A stretch of 64,000 nucleotides of DNA from Cognatishimia coralii (GTDB taxonomy: Bacteria; Pseudomonadota; Alphaproteobacteria; Rhodobacterales; Rhodobacteraceae), in NCBI RefSeq assembly GCF_037478305.1, contig NZ_JBBGAZ010000003.1, positions 221,371-285,370 of the forward strand, in the 5' to 3' direction. Below the pieces are notes generated by a model that ran no database searches, had not been told where the DNA came from, and saw only the letters and a list, made by a program, of their open reading frames with translations. Positions 16,712-27,665 of the stretch are shown piece after piece (within the stretch, counting starts at the first letter, position 1; every line of letters begins with the position of its first letter). The position numbers and the translations under genes are program-made.

Positions 16712-17923
16712 TTAGAAGTCGACCGGGCCGTCGAGTTCGTGGACCTGCCATGGCAGGCCGTGGGTATTGAGCATGTCCATGAAGTCATCTGGATCGAGTT
16801 GCTCCATATTCCAGACACCTGGCTCTTTCCAGTTGCCTTTGAGGAGCTGTGCAGCGCCGATCATGGCAGGCACGCCGGTGGTGTAGCTGACCGCTTGCGA
16901 GCCGACTTCGGCGTAGCATTCTTCGTGGTCGCAGATGTTGTAGATGTAGAAGGTCTTCTCGCCCGAGCCGTCTTTGGCTTGACCTGTCGCGATATCGCCA
17001 ATGCAGGCTTTGCCTTTGGTCAGCGCGCCCAGATCGCCGGGATCGGGCAAGAGCGTTTTCAGGAACTGGATCGGGATGATTTCATGACCGTCATGCACCA
17101 CCGGATCGATACGGGTCATGCCGACGTTCTGCAGCACTTTGGCGTGCATGATGTAGGCATCGCCGAAGGTCATCCAGAACCGCGCGCGTTCGATTTCGGG
17201 GAAGTGGGTGGAAAGCGACTCCAGTTCCTCATGATACATCAAGTACATGTTTTTGTTGCCAATCCCCGGGAAGTCGAACTCGACCTTTGTGGACATGGCC
17301 TCGCTGGTTTGCCAGTCTCCACCTTCCCAGTGGCGCACTTCCGCGAGCACTTCGCGCAGGTTGATTTCCGGGTTGAAGTTGGTGGCAAAAGCCTGGCCGT
17401 TGTCGCCGCCATTGGCGTCCAGAATGTCGATCTGGCGGATGGTGTCGAGCTTGTGTTTCTTGAGCCAAGTGGCAAATACAGACGTCACGCCCGGATCAAA
17501 GCCAGAGCCGAGGATCGCGGTCAGACCCGCCTCTTTGAATTTGTCCTGATAGGCCCATTGCCAGTGGTATTCGAACTTGGCGACGTCTTCGGGTTCGTAG
17601 TTTGCCGTGTCCAGATAGTGGCAACCTGCTTCAAGGCAGGCGTCCATCAGGACGAGGTCCTGGTAGGGCAGCGCGAGGTTCACGAGGATTTCGGCACCTG
17701 TTTCTTTGATCAAGGCCACGGTTGCCGCGACATCCATGGCATCCAGCGCTGCGGTTTTGATCGTGACGCCAGTGCGTTCCTTGACCGAGGCGGCAATCGC
17801 ATCGCATTTGGATTTCGTCCGGCTCGCCAGCGTGATCTCGGTAAAGATATCGCTGTTCATCGCCATCTTATGCACGGCAGCGTGGGAAACGCCCCCTGCC
17901 CCGACAACCAGTGTTTTGCCCAT
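16712..17923 (-). CDS. Carboxynorspermidine/carboxyspermidine dehydrogenase (saccharopine dehydrogenase family)
   Basis: This 403-residue NADPH-dependent enzyme condenses an amine (putrescine or diaminopropane) with L-aspartate semialdehyde and reduces the imine to a carboxypolyamine. The N-terminal Rossmann motif VVGAGGVSHAAVHK, the segment NLALPYQDLVLMDACLEAGCHYLDTANYE and GSGFDPGVTSVFATWLKKH are typical of the carboxynorspermidine dehydrogenase branch rather than lysine-pathway saccharopine enzymes. The ATG with AGGAG 8 bases upstream is preferred over a start 9 codons earlier. It sits between speA and nspC, which fixes the pathway assignment. Confidence 0.92.
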   Translation of the reverse strand: MGKTLVVGAGGVSHAAVHKMAMNSDIFTEITLASRTKSKCDAIAASVKERTGVTIKTAALDAMDVAATVALIKETGAEILVNLALPYQDLVLMDACLEAGCHYLDTANYEPEDVAKFEYHWQWAYQDKFKEAGLTAILGSGFDPGVTSVFATWLKKHKLDTIRQIDILDANGGDNGQAFATNFNPEINLREVLAEVRHWEGGDWQTSEAMSTKVEFDFPGIGNKNMYLMYHEELESLSTHFPEIERARFWMTFGDAYIMHAKVLQNVGMTRIDPVVHDGHEIIPIQFLKTLLPDPGDLGALTKGKACIGDIATGQAKDGSGEKTFYIYNICDHEECYAEVGSQAVSYTTGVPAMIGAAQLLKGNWKEPGVWNMEQLDPDDFMDMLNTHGLPWQVHELDGPVDF

Positions 17924-17946
17924 GATCCCTACTCCTGCGTTTGAGG

Positions 17947-19833
<1,887 letters not shown>

Positions 19834-19942
19834 TCACTGATCCCCCAAAAGGCGTAAGCTAACAGACGATTACCGGCTGTCCACCGGATGGCGCCGTTTA
19901 GGCGTGAAAAGGATTCGTGCCAAGAAGAATTTTCACATGCAA

Positions 19943-19968
19943 AAGGGCGTAGGGGGAACTACGCCCTT
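19943..19968 (-). terminator. Intrinsic terminator after iolG
   Basis: A perfect 10-bp stem AAGGGCGTAG/CTACGCCCTT with a 6-base loop is followed on the minus strand by TT within a T-rich stretch. It lies 24 bases beyond the iolG stop and ends the iolD-C-B-J-G operon. Confidence 0.85.
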
Positions 19969-19991
19969 GTAGGTGTTTACCTGTGCCGGAC

Positions 19992-20981
19992 TTAGGAGAG
20001 AGAGACCGGTTGTTTTGCCTCCAGAGACTCTGCAGCAGCATCTGCCAAGACCTGCGCGCGCAAGCCATCCTCAATAGTTGGGCTGATAGGCGTTCCGTCG
20101 CGCACCGCATCTACAAAATGCGCCATCTCGCGGCGATAGGCCTCGGCGTAGCGCTCAAGGAAGAAATGCTGCGCAGGGGCCGCACGGAACCCATTCGCGG
20201 TCGCGACCTCTACGGTGTTTTCCAGCATATTCTCAGCGCGCAACATGCCGGCCGATCCATGCACCTCGATGCGCTGGTCATAGCCATAGCTTGCGCGACG
20301 GGAATTGCTGATCTGACAGATTTTGCCGCTGGCAGTCGTCAGGGTGACGGCGGCTGTGTCCACGTCTCCTGCTTTGCCAATTTCGGGATCCACCAGAGAC
20401 GCGCCGACCGCATAGACCGACACCGGCTCTTCGCCCAACAGGAAGCGCGCCATATCCAGATCGTGGATCATCATGTCGCGAAACAGCCCGCCCGAACTTT
20501 TGATGTAGCTCACGGGGGGCGGAGACGGGTCGCGGGACAGGATCGTGACGATCTCGACGTCTCCGATTTCGCCACTTGCGATGCGAGATTGGACGTTGGC
20601 GAAATTCGGGTCAAAGCGGCGGTTGAAGGCCGTGAGGAACGGGACGCCCGCCTTATCGACGGCTGTCATACATTCGCGAATGCGATCCGCGGACATGTCG
20701 ACCGGCTTCTCGCAAAAGATCGCTTTGCCGTTAGCGGCGGCGGCATGGATTAGATCGTAGTGCGTATCTGTCGGGGTGCCGATCACAACCGCATCCAAAT
20801 CCGCGCTTTCGATCAGGGCCATTGAGTCTAGCACCTGAGCCCCTGTTTGCGCGGCCAAAGCCTCGGCGGGGGCGGCGAAAGCATCAGCAACTGCCGAGAC
20901 CCGAACGCCCTCAATATGGGCCACGGATTTCGCGTGGACCTGACCGATGCGGCCACATCCCAAAAGACCAATATTCAGCAT
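19992..20981 (-). CDS. iolG: Inositol 2-dehydrogenase (Gfo/Idh/MocA family)
   Basis: This 329-residue NAD-dependent enzyme oxidises myo-inositol to scyllo-inosose (2-keto-myo-inositol), the first catabolic step. The Rossmann motif GLLGCGRIGQVHAKS is at the N-terminus, the conserved FCEKPVDMS around residue 94 holds the family Glu-Lys-Pro, and the segment GGLFRDMMIHDLDMARFL carries the catalytic Asp and His. It is the last gene of the minus-strand iol operon and overlaps the aldolase gene end. Two further Gfo/Idh genes lie on the plus strand of the same locus. Confidence 0.93.
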   Translation of the reverse strand: MLNIGLLGCGRIGQVHAKSVAHIEGVRVSAVADAFAAPAEALAAQTGAQVLDSMALIESADLDAVVIGTPTDTHYDLIHAAAANGKAIFCEKPVDMSADRIRECMTAVDKAGVPFLTAFNRRFDPNFANVQSRIASGEIGDVEIVTILSRDPSPPPVSYIKSSGGLFRDMMIHDLDMARFLLGEEPVSVYAVGASLVDPEIGKAGDVDTAAVTLTTASGKICQISNSRRASYGYDQRIEVHGSAGMLRAENMLENTVEVATANGFRAAPAQHFFLERYAEAYRREMAHFVDAVRDGTPISPTIEDGLRAQVLADAAAESLEAKQPVSLS

Positions 20982-21814
20982 CATTCTGCCCCTTTGAATG
21001 CGCGAAGGACGCGACGTGTGGCGTCAAACACAGGATCATGCGTTTCCTGCAGGATCTGGACGCGGTCAAACCTGTTTTCATCCTTGTTGACCGAGTCCCT
21101 CAGGGCGTGACCAAACGCCATGCGCAGCTCTGTTCCGATATTGAACTTACAGATTTTCGAGCCGCGCGCCAAAGCGGTGCGTTGCGCAACCGGCACGCCA
21201 GAGCCGCCATGGATAACCAATGGCACCTCAGTCACAGCCTCAATCGCGCGGATGCGAGGCTCGTCCAATCCACCCTCTTTGTCCTGTTGCAGATGCACAT
21301 TGCCAACAGAGATCGCCATTGCGTCAACGCCCGACTCCCGCGCAAACTTTGCGGCCTCCTCTGGATCCGTCCCCGCTGAATTTTCGCCGCCGGAGTAGCC
21401 AACGAACCCGATCTCGCCCTCACAGGAGATCCCCGCCGCATGGGCCATTTCGGCAATCCGAGCCGTCTCTTCGATATTCTGCGCCAAGGGCTTGCGAGAG
21501 CCGTCAAACATCAGTGAGGTAAACCCGCTGTCCAAGGCCTCTTTGCATTCCTCAAATGTGTAGCCATGGTCCAAATGCGCCACGACCGGAACCGAGGCAT
21601 TCTCGGCCAGTTGCCGGAACATTTTGCCCAGCACCGGCAAAGGCGTGTGCGCGCGACAACTTGGCCCTGCCTGCAAGATCACCGAGACCTCTTCGGCCTC
21701 TGCCGCCGCAACATAGGCGCGCATTTCTTCCCAACCGAGTGTCACAAGACCAGCCACAGCGTATCCCTGCTTCAGCGCGGGCTGAAGCACTTCTGATAAT
21801 GTTGCGAGCGTCAT
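20981..21814 (-). CDS. iolJ: Class II aldolase, probable 6-phospho-5-dehydro-2-deoxy-D-gluconate aldolase
   Basis: This 277-residue zinc-dependent class II fructose-bisphosphate-aldolase relative has VVAHLDHGYTFEECKEAL (first zinc His), GEIGFVGYSGGEN, AISVGNVHL and VIHGGSGVP. In inositol catabolism IolJ splits DKG-phosphate into dihydroxyacetone phosphate and malonate semialdehyde, and the position between iolB and iolG supports that. The ATG at 21814 overlaps the iolB stop (ATGA); a longer reading has an unrelated N-terminus. An ordinary FBP aldolase is the less likely alternative. Confidence 0.88.
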   Translation of the reverse strand: MTLATLSEVLQPALKQGYAVAGLVTLGWEEMRAYVAAAEAEEVSVILQAGPSCRAHTPLPVLGKMFRQLAENASVPVVAHLDHGYTFEECKEALDSGFTSLMFDGSRKPLAQNIEETARIAEMAHAAGISCEGEIGFVGYSGGENSAGTDPEEAAKFARESGVDAMAISVGNVHLQQDKEGGLDEPRIRAIEAVTEVPLVIHGGSGVPVAQRTALARGSKICKFNIGTELRMAFGHALRDSVNKDENRFDRVQILQETHDPVFDATRRVLRAFKGAE

Positions 21815-22653
21815 TTGAACTTGGCCACCATATCCATAATGCCCGGGATCGTGTGCAGCTGTTCCGCGTGCTGCGGCTGGAAATACTGCTTCAGGCTGCG
21901 TTGGCTGAGGCCGCCCAGAATGGTGAAGTAATACATCTGATAGCCCGGCATCGCTACGCAGGGGTGATAGCCCGAACGCAGACAAATCGTGGAGCCATCC
22001 ACGATGTGATGCGCGTCACCCATGGCGTCGCCCTCTTGCTGGATGATCTGAACGCCTGTGCCGTAGTTTGGCTTGAACCGATAGTTATAGGTTTCGTCAT
22101 GACGGGTTTCGTCAGGCAGCCGGTCTGTATCGTGTTTATGAGGAGGAAACCCAGACCAGCCGCCCTCACCCACAGTGTAAAGTTCGCTCACCAAGAGGCG
22201 GCCCACCTTGTCGTGATGATTGGCCCCAAGGATATGTTTGATCTTGCGGTGTGTTTTGGTGTCGTCAGAACCATATTGCACCACATCGAGATCTGCGGCG
22301 CGCACGTCAAAGGGTTCCAGAACCTTGTCGTATTTCGCGCCCGCGATGAAGGTTTCGGTCTCCTCCGTCACGCAGGTGATCCGCACCTTTGCGCCAACGG
22401 GGACATAGACGCCCTCAGGTTCTCCGTCCCAGACATCGACCGTACGGTTGCCCAGCGCGGGATATTTTGCGCCGTCGACATCCACATCAACCGTGCCAGT
22501 GCCGGGCACAACACAGGTCTCGTAGCCCGGAGTGGCGTATTCAAAGGTCTCGCCCTTCTTGAGCTTGACGATGTTGAAATAATTCAGCGGTACAAAGCCG
22601 TCTTCGACATCCACGATCGGTTTGTTTTCGTTATCATATGGGGCGATATGCAT
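21811..22653 (-). CDS. iolB: 5-deoxy-glucuronate isomerase
   Basis: This 280-residue bicupin isomerises 5-deoxy-glucuronate to 5-dehydro-2-deoxy-gluconate in inositol breakdown. Family hallmarks are GGWSGFPPHKHDTDRLPDETRHDETYNYRF, whose His and Glu residues bind metal, and the C-terminal GYQMYYFTILGG. Length matches the family. It lies 12 bases after iolC and overlaps iolJ. Confidence 0.95.
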   Translation of the reverse strand: MHIAPYDNENKPIVDVEDGFVPLNYFNIVKLKKGETFEYATPGYETCVVPGTGTVDVDVDGAKYPALGNRTVDVWDGEPEGVYVPVGAKVRITCVTEETETFIAGAKYDKVLEPFDVRAADLDVVQYGSDDTKTHRKIKHILGANHHDKVGRLLVSELYTVGEGGWSGFPPHKHDTDRLPDETRHDETYNYRFKPNYGTGVQIIQQEGDAMGDAHHIVDGSTICLRSGYHPCVAMPGYQMYYFTILGGLSQRSLKQYFQPQHAEQLHTIPGIMDMVAKFK

Positions 22654-22665
22654 GGGTTCGTCCTT

Positions 22666-23643
22666 TCAGCACGTCGTGGGGCCGGGATGGGATTTGAGGA
22701 AGGCGTCAAGCTGGTCGCCATTGGGCATCGCAGGCGCGCAGCCAGGCTGCGACACAACGATGGACGCACAGGCCGAGCCGCGCAAAACGGCGTCTTTCAT
22801 GGGACGGCCTTCGGAAAGTGAGGCGAGGAAGCCCGCCATGAAACTGTCGCCTGCGCCAGTCGGTTTGACGGCGTCGACAGGGAATATTCCTGTAATCAGC
22901 TCTTGGTCCTCGGCAAATGTCACCGCTCCATGAGGGCCTTTTTTATAGACCACGATGGTTGCCGAGCTTTCAGCCAGAGACCGGGCCTTGGCGAGGCCTT
23001 TTTCGATGCCGCCTGCCATAAAGCCGAACTCTTCGTCATTGGCGACGATGACGTCAGACAGATTGCCTGCACGTGAGAGAACCTCTTCGGCGACCTCTGG
23101 AGACGGCCAGGAATATGGGCGATAATCCACGTCGAAAATGATTGGAAGACCGGCCTCTTTCGCCAGTTCAAAGGCACGGAAGGCGGCGGACCGCGAGGGC
23201 TCGGCCGCAAAGACCGTGCCGGCGGTGATCAGCGCGCCATACTGAGAATAATCCACGGCTTCGACATCCTCGATGGACATGCGAAAATCAGCGGCGTTGT
23301 TGCGGTAGATCACGCTCTGATGCTCTTCGATCCGCGTTTCATAGACCGCGAGCGAGGTCCGTTCCTCGCCTTTGATCCGTTTAACATGGCTGCGGTCGAT
23401 CCCATAGTGATCCAACTGCCCCTCACAGTACCAACCCACCGCATCGTCAGACACGCAGGTGACCAAAGCGGCCTTGCAGCCGAATTTGACCAAACCCGCT
23501 GCAATATTGGCAGAGCTTCCGCCCATGCCGACCTTCAAATCCGTCGCGTCTTTGGTGCGCGTACCTGGTGGATCGGGCCAGAGGTCCATGCCGACCCGGC
23601 CAACCACCAGAAAGTTGCGTTTTGCGATCCCGTCCAGAACCAT
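22666..23643 (-). CDS. iolC: 5-dehydro-2-deoxygluconokinase
   Basis: This 325-residue PfkB/ribokinase-type sugar kinase phosphorylates 5-dehydro-2-deoxy-gluconate. Motifs include VGRVGMDLWPDPPG at the N-terminus, VGMGGSSANIAAGLVKFG near 40, IFDVDYRPYSW near 175 and the ATP/anion-hole signature PTGAGDSFMAGFLASL near 270. The ATG at 23643 overlaps the iolD stop (ATGA), and the frame upstream lies inside iolD, so this start is favoured. It is followed by iolB. Confidence 0.95.
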   Translation of the reverse strand: MVLDGIAKRNFLVVGRVGMDLWPDPPGTRTKDATDLKVGMGGSSANIAAGLVKFGCKAALVTCVSDDAVGWYCEGQLDHYGIDRSHVKRIKGEERTSLAVYETRIEEHQSVIYRNNAADFRMSIEDVEAVDYSQYGALITAGTVFAAEPSRSAAFRAFELAKEAGLPIIFDVDYRPYSWPSPEVAEEVLSRAGNLSDVIVANDEEFGFMAGGIEKGLAKARSLAESSATIVVYKKGPHGAVTFAEDQELITGIFPVDAVKPTGAGDSFMAGFLASLSEGRPMKDAVLRGSACASIVVSQPGCAPAMPNGDQLDAFLKSHPGPTTC

Positions 23644-25511
23644 CACACGCCCCGCCGTTGTTTTTCGCGAGTGGATTCCCAATCCAGATGGGCTGCGCGC
23701 ACATTCTCGTCCTCGGTGATATGAGGCGTGCCGACTTCCCACCATGTGTGGCCTTCGGTGGTCCAGCCCTCGTAAGGGTCCACATCCATGACAATCACAT
23801 AGGTCTTATCGCTCGCTTGCGCGCGCTTGAACGCTTCGGCCAATTCCGCGGGGTTTGCGACACGTTCGGACGTCGCGCCCATGGACGCGGCGTGGGCGGT
23901 GAAGTCCACCGCGAAGGGCTCAGAGATCGTCGGGCAGTCGGCCAAGAGGTTGTTGAAGCTCTCGTTGCCAGTGTTGTTTTGCAATTTGTTGATGACGGCG
24001 AAACCTCCGTTGTCGAGCACAAGAACGATCATCTTTTTGTTCGACAGGACAGACGAATAAATGTCCGAGTTCATCAACATATAGGACCCGTCGCCACAGA
24101 AGGTGATGGTGTCCCGTTCAGGTTCTCGCTGCGCCTGAGCAATCCGAGCGCCCCAGGCCCCCGCGATTTCGTAGCCCATGCAGGAGAAGCCGAATTCGAC
24201 GTCCACTGTTCCGATATCAAGCGTGCGCCAGTTGGCGGTGACTTCGGCGGGCAGGCCTCCGGCAGCAGCGACGACGCGGTCGCGCGGATCAACGAGATCA
24301 TTCACGACCCCGATGGCTTGGGCGTATGAATTGGGGCGATTGCCGAAAGAGACGTTATCGGCCACATAGGCGTCCCAAGACTTGCGTTCATCCTGCGCCA
24401 AAGCGACCCAATCAGAGGGTGCAGTGTAGTCCAAAGCGTCGCTGAGGGCGGTTAAGCCCAACTTCGCATCCCCGACAACGGTCAAAGACATATGTTTGGC
24501 CGCATCGTGACGCGCCGCGTTCAAAGACACGAATTGCGCGTCTTTGGCAAAGGCGGTCCATGAGCCAGTTGTAAAATCCTGAAGCCGCGTTCCGACCGCC
24601 AAGATCACATCCGCTTTTTCGGCAATCGCATTCGCGGAGTCCGAGCCGGTCACGCCAATCGGACCGATATTCAAAGGATGCGTTGCCAAGAGGTTGGCGC
24701 GACCGGCGATGGTTTCTACAACAGGGATCTGATGCTTCTCGGCAAAAGCCGTTAGCTCTGTAACGGCGCGCGAGTATTGCACCCCGCCGCCTGCGATGAT
24801 CATTGGGCGCTTGGCTTGTGACAGACAGGCAACGGCGTCGGCGATCTCTGCCGTATCAGGCGCCTGACGGCGAATGCGATGCACCTTCTTTTCAAAGAAC
24901 ACGGTCGGGTAGTCATAGGTCCACCCTTGCACGTCCTGCGGCAGCCCAAGGAAGGCAGGACCGCAATCGGCCGGGTCAAGCATGGTCGCAATCGCAGATG
25001 GAAGGGACTGAATGACCTGCGCAGGGTGGGTGATGCGGTCCCAGAAACGGGTCACCGGTTTGAAGGCATCATTAACACCAAAGGTCGGGTCATTATAGTT
25101 TTCAAGCTGCTGCAACACCGGATCGGGCAGACGCGTCAGGAAAGTATCGCCGCAGAGCAAAAGCATTGGCAGACGGTTTGCATGCGCCAAAGCAGCCGAC
25201 GTCAAAAGGTTCGCAGTGCCCGGCCCCGCAGAGGCCGTACAGAACATGAAACGCTGCCGCAGCCATGTCTTTGCATAGCCTGCAGCCGCGAATCCCATGC
25301 TTTGTTCGTTCTGCCCGCGATAAAGCGGCAGTTCTTCCTTCACACCGTTCAGGGCCTCGCCCAGACAGGTCACATTGCCGTGGCCAAAGATCCCAAAGCC
25401 ACCTCCGCACAGGCGCAGCTCTTCACCATCTATCTCGATGTATTGATTGGATAACCACCGGATGATCGCCTGAGCGGTCGTCAACCGAACAGTATCGTTC
25501 GTCTTAGTCAT
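23643..25511 (-). CDS. iolD: 3D-(3,5/4)-trihydroxycyclohexane-1,2-dione acylhydrolase (ThDP enzyme)
   Basis: This 622-residue thiamine-diphosphate enzyme opens the ring of trihydroxycyclohexane-dione to give 5-deoxy-glucuronate. The N-terminal pyrimidine-binding half contains GIFGHGNVTCLGEAL and the family segment YRGQNEQSMGFAAAGYAK. The C-terminal pyrophosphate domain shows CGDGSYMLMNSDIYSSVLSN ending at LDNGGF, the GDG-x(24-27)-N ThDP motif. It heads the minus-strand iol operon and is transcribed away from the Gfo/Idh gene across a shared region holding a LacI-type operator. Confidence 0.95.
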   Translation of the reverse strand: MTKTNDTVRLTTAQAIIRWLSNQYIEIDGEELRLCGGGFGIFGHGNVTCLGEALNGVKEELPLYRGQNEQSMGFAAAGYAKTWLRQRFMFCTASAGPGTANLLTSAALAHANRLPMLLLCGDTFLTRLPDPVLQQLENYNDPTFGVNDAFKPVTRFWDRITHPAQVIQSLPSAIATMLDPADCGPAFLGLPQDVQGWTYDYPTVFFEKKVHRIRRQAPDTAEIADAVACLSQAKRPMIIAGGGVQYSRAVTELTAFAEKHQIPVVETIAGRANLLATHPLNIGPIGVTGSDSANAIAEKADVILAVGTRLQDFTTGSWTAFAKDAQFVSLNAARHDAAKHMSLTVVGDAKLGLTALSDALDYTAPSDWVALAQDERKSWDAYVADNVSFGNRPNSYAQAIGVVNDLVDPRDRVVAAAGGLPAEVTANWRTLDIGTVDVEFGFSCMGYEIAGAWGARIAQAQREPERDTITFCGDGSYMLMNSDIYSSVLSNKKMIVLVLDNGGFAVINKLQNNTGNESFNNLLADCPTISEPFAVDFTAHAASMGATSERVANPAELAEAFKRAQASDKTYVIVMDVDPYEGWTTEGHTWWEVGTPHITEDENVRAAHLDWESTREKQRRGV

Positions 25512-25590
25512 GTCTGCCTGTCCCCTCCCTGGGAAAATTCGACGCGATGTCGAATGCAGCTTGCGAGTCGTTGATTCTCAGGATACTAAT

Positions 25591-25608
25591 TTTGCAACCG
25601 GTTGCAAA
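25591..25608. promoter_or_regulatory. LacI-family operator 1 (iolD / Gfo-Idh divergent region)
   Basis: TTTGCAACCGGTTGCAAA is a perfect 18-bp palindrome with the central CG of LacI/GalR sites. It lies between the divergent starts of iolD (25511) and the Gfo/Idh gene (25638). The same core occurs at 29883-29904 beside the LacI gene, so both halves of the inositol locus are probably under one regulator. Confidence 0.88.
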
Positions 25609-25637
25609 TTGAATTTCAAACGGGGAGGAGAACAGAC

Positions 25638-26738
25638 TTGGAAATCGGCATTGGCATCATTGGTGGTGGCTATATGGGCAAGGCGCATGCTGTGGCGATG
25701 GCCTCGGTTGGCGCTGTGTTCAACACCAAGCTGCGTCCGCGACTCGAGATGGTCTGCGCCTCCTCGCCTGATTCTGCGGAACGCTATCGCGTGGCGTACG
25801 GCTTTGCGCGCGCCACGGATGACTGGCGCACTCTGGTCGAGGATCCACGTGTCGGGGCCATCGTGATCGCCTCTCCTCAGGAAACGCACCGGCGCATTGC
25901 CGAGGCGGCTTTTGCTTTGGGAAAACCTGTTCTATGTGAAAAACCTCTGGGGGCTTCGATGGAAGACAGCGCGGCGATGGTTGCGGCTGCAGAGGCCTCA
26001 GGCGTTCCAAATATGGTTGGCTTTAATTATATCCGCACCCCTGCCAGCCAATATGCGCGCCAGCTGATCGCGGATGGCGAAATCGGTGACATCACCTGGT
26101 TTCGCGGTGAACATACCGAAGACTTCTATGCCGACCCGCGCACGCCCGCGAGTTGGCGCACCTCTGGCATGGCGAACGGCACGCTCGGAGATCTCGCGCC
26201 GCATATGGTGAATGCGGCACTGGCTCTGATGGGTCCGATTGCCCGCGTCATGGGCACTTATGAAACCGTTCACAAGGAACGGCCTGGCGGAGAGGTCGAC
26301 AACGACGATCACGCCCAGTTGATGTGTCGCTTTGAAAACGGCGCGATGGGCGCCATGTATTTCAGTCGCATCGCGACGGGGCGCAAGATGGGCTATGCCT
26401 ATGAAATCACAGGCACCGCAGGCGCGATCCGTTTTGATCAAGAGGATCAAAACGCCCTGTGGCTTTATAAAATTACGGACCACGAATCCCAACGCGGGTT
26501 CCGCAAGATCCTAACGGGGCCTGCACATCCAGACTACCTGCCCTTCTGCCAAGGTCCGGGCCATGGCACGGGCTATCAGGACCAGATCATCATCGAAGCG
26601 CGCGATTTCCTGCGCGCGATTGAGACAGGCGAGGCCATCTGGCCCACCTTTAAAGACGGACATGACGTGAACCGTGTAATTGCCGCGACTTTGGCCTCGG
26701 CGGACACGGAAACATGGCAAAATATCAACGACTTCTAA
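25638..26738 (+). CDS. Gfo/Idh/MocA family oxidoreductase
   Basis: This protein of about 366 residues has the Rossmann motif GIIGGGYMGKAHAVAM, PVLCEKPLG (family EKP) near residue 94, and the domain segment GTLGDLAPHMVNAALALMG with the conserved Asp-x-x-x-His. I favour a TTG start at 25638 because GGAGGAG lies 7 bases upstream; an ATG 12 codons earlier lies within the operator palindrome. In this position it is likely an inositol-stereoisomer or inosose dehydrogenase, but the substrate is inferred from context only. Confidence 0.85.
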   Translation: MEIGIGIIGGGYMGKAHAVAMASVGAVFNTKLRPRLEMVCASSPDSAERYRVAYGFARATDDWRTLVEDPRVGAIVIASPQETHRRIAEAAFALGKPVLCEKPLGASMEDSAAMVAAAEASGVPNMVGFNYIRTPASQYARQLIADGEIGDITWFRGEHTEDFYADPRTPASWRTSGMANGTLGDLAPHMVNAALALMGPIARVMGTYETVHKERPGGEVDNDDHAQLMCRFENGAMGAMYFSRIATGRKMGYAYEITGTAGAIRFDQEDQNALWLYKITDHESQRGFRKILTGPAHPDYLPFCQGPGHGTGYQDQIIIEARDFLRAIETGEAIWPTFKDGHDVNRVIAATLASADTETWQNINDF

Positions 26739-26757
26739 GTTTCGGAGACCAAGACCA

Positions 26758-27651
26758 ATGACAATCAGAATTGGCAATGCCCCCTGCTCCTGGGGCGTCG
26801 AATTTGCGGATGATCCGCGCAACCCTGCATGGCGGTCGGTGCTGAAAGACTGCGCGGATGCAGGCTATAAAGGCATCGAACTTGGCCCTGTTGGCTATAT
26901 GCCCGAGGACCCTGCGATACTGGCTGACGCCTTGGCCGAACATGATCTGGAATTGATCGGCGGCGTTGTGTTCCGCGCCTATCACGACCCGGCCATGTGG
27001 GACGATGTGCTGGACGCGACCCACCGCACGGCGAAGGCTTTGAAAGCCCATGGCGCGCAACATCTGGTACTGATTGACTCGATTTCCGAGCGTCGGGCGC
27101 CGACCGCGGGCCGCGCCAGTGAGGCCGAGCAGATGGATAAGGCCGAATGGACCGCCTATCGCGACCGCATCGCCGAGACCGCGCGGATTGGAGCCGAGGA
27201 ATACGGACTGACCGTCGGCATTCACGCCCATGCGGCAGGGTTCATGGATTTCGAACCAGAACTGGAACGTCTTCTGAATGAGGTCGACGAAAAGATCCTT
27301 AAGATCTGCTTTGACACGGGCCACCATTCTTACGCGGGCTTTGATCCCGTTGCGTTTATGAAGCGTTATGTGGATCGTATCTCTTACATGCACTTCAAAG
27401 ACATTGACCCCAAGGTAAAAGCCGATGTGATCGCCAATCGCACGGGCTTTTATGACGCCTGCGGTCAGGGCATTTTCTGCAATCTCGGCGACGGAGATGT
27501 GGATTTCCCAACCGTCCGTCAGATCCTTTTGGACGCAGGCTTTGAGGGCTGGTGCACGGTCGAGCAGGATTGCGACCCGACGCTGGATGTCTCGCCGATT
27601 GATGACGCGCGCGCGAACCGCGAGTATCTTGAATCCATTGGGTTTAACTAA
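26758..27651 (+). CDS. TIM-barrel sugar isomerase/dehydratase, probable inosose dehydratase (IolE-like)
   Basis: This 297-residue AP-endonuclease-2-type TIM barrel starts IGNAPCSWGVEF, like IolE and IolI. KICFDTGHHSYAGFDP near residue 182, SYMHFKDIDP near 210 and GWCTVEQDCDPT near 266 hold the metal-binding His, Asp and Glu residues. Context requires a 2-keto-myo-inositol dehydratase (IolE), which no other gene here supplies, so that is the main inference; an inosose isomerase (IolI) is the alternative. It lies 19 bases after one Gfo/Idh gene and 14 before another. Confidence 0.82.
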   Translation: MTIRIGNAPCSWGVEFADDPRNPAWRSVLKDCADAGYKGIELGPVGYMPEDPAILADALAEHDLELIGGVVFRAYHDPAMWDDVLDATHRTAKALKAHGAQHLVLIDSISERRAPTAGRASEAEQMDKAEWTAYRDRIAETARIGAEEYGLTVGIHAHAAGFMDFEPELERLLNEVDEKILKICFDTGHHSYAGFDPVAFMKRYVDRISYMHFKDIDPKVKADVIANRTGFYDACGQGIFCNLGDGDVDFPTVRQILLDAGFEGWCTVEQDCDPTLDVSPIDDARANREYLESIGFN

Positions 27652-27665
27652 GAAAGGCCCGAGAA

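Noticed and set aside
16376..17944. 522-codon plus-strand frame across the polyamine genes
   Set aside because: It mirrors the carboxypolyamine dehydrogenase and decarboxylase genes, shows no recognisable motif, and is explained by codon-position GC bias.
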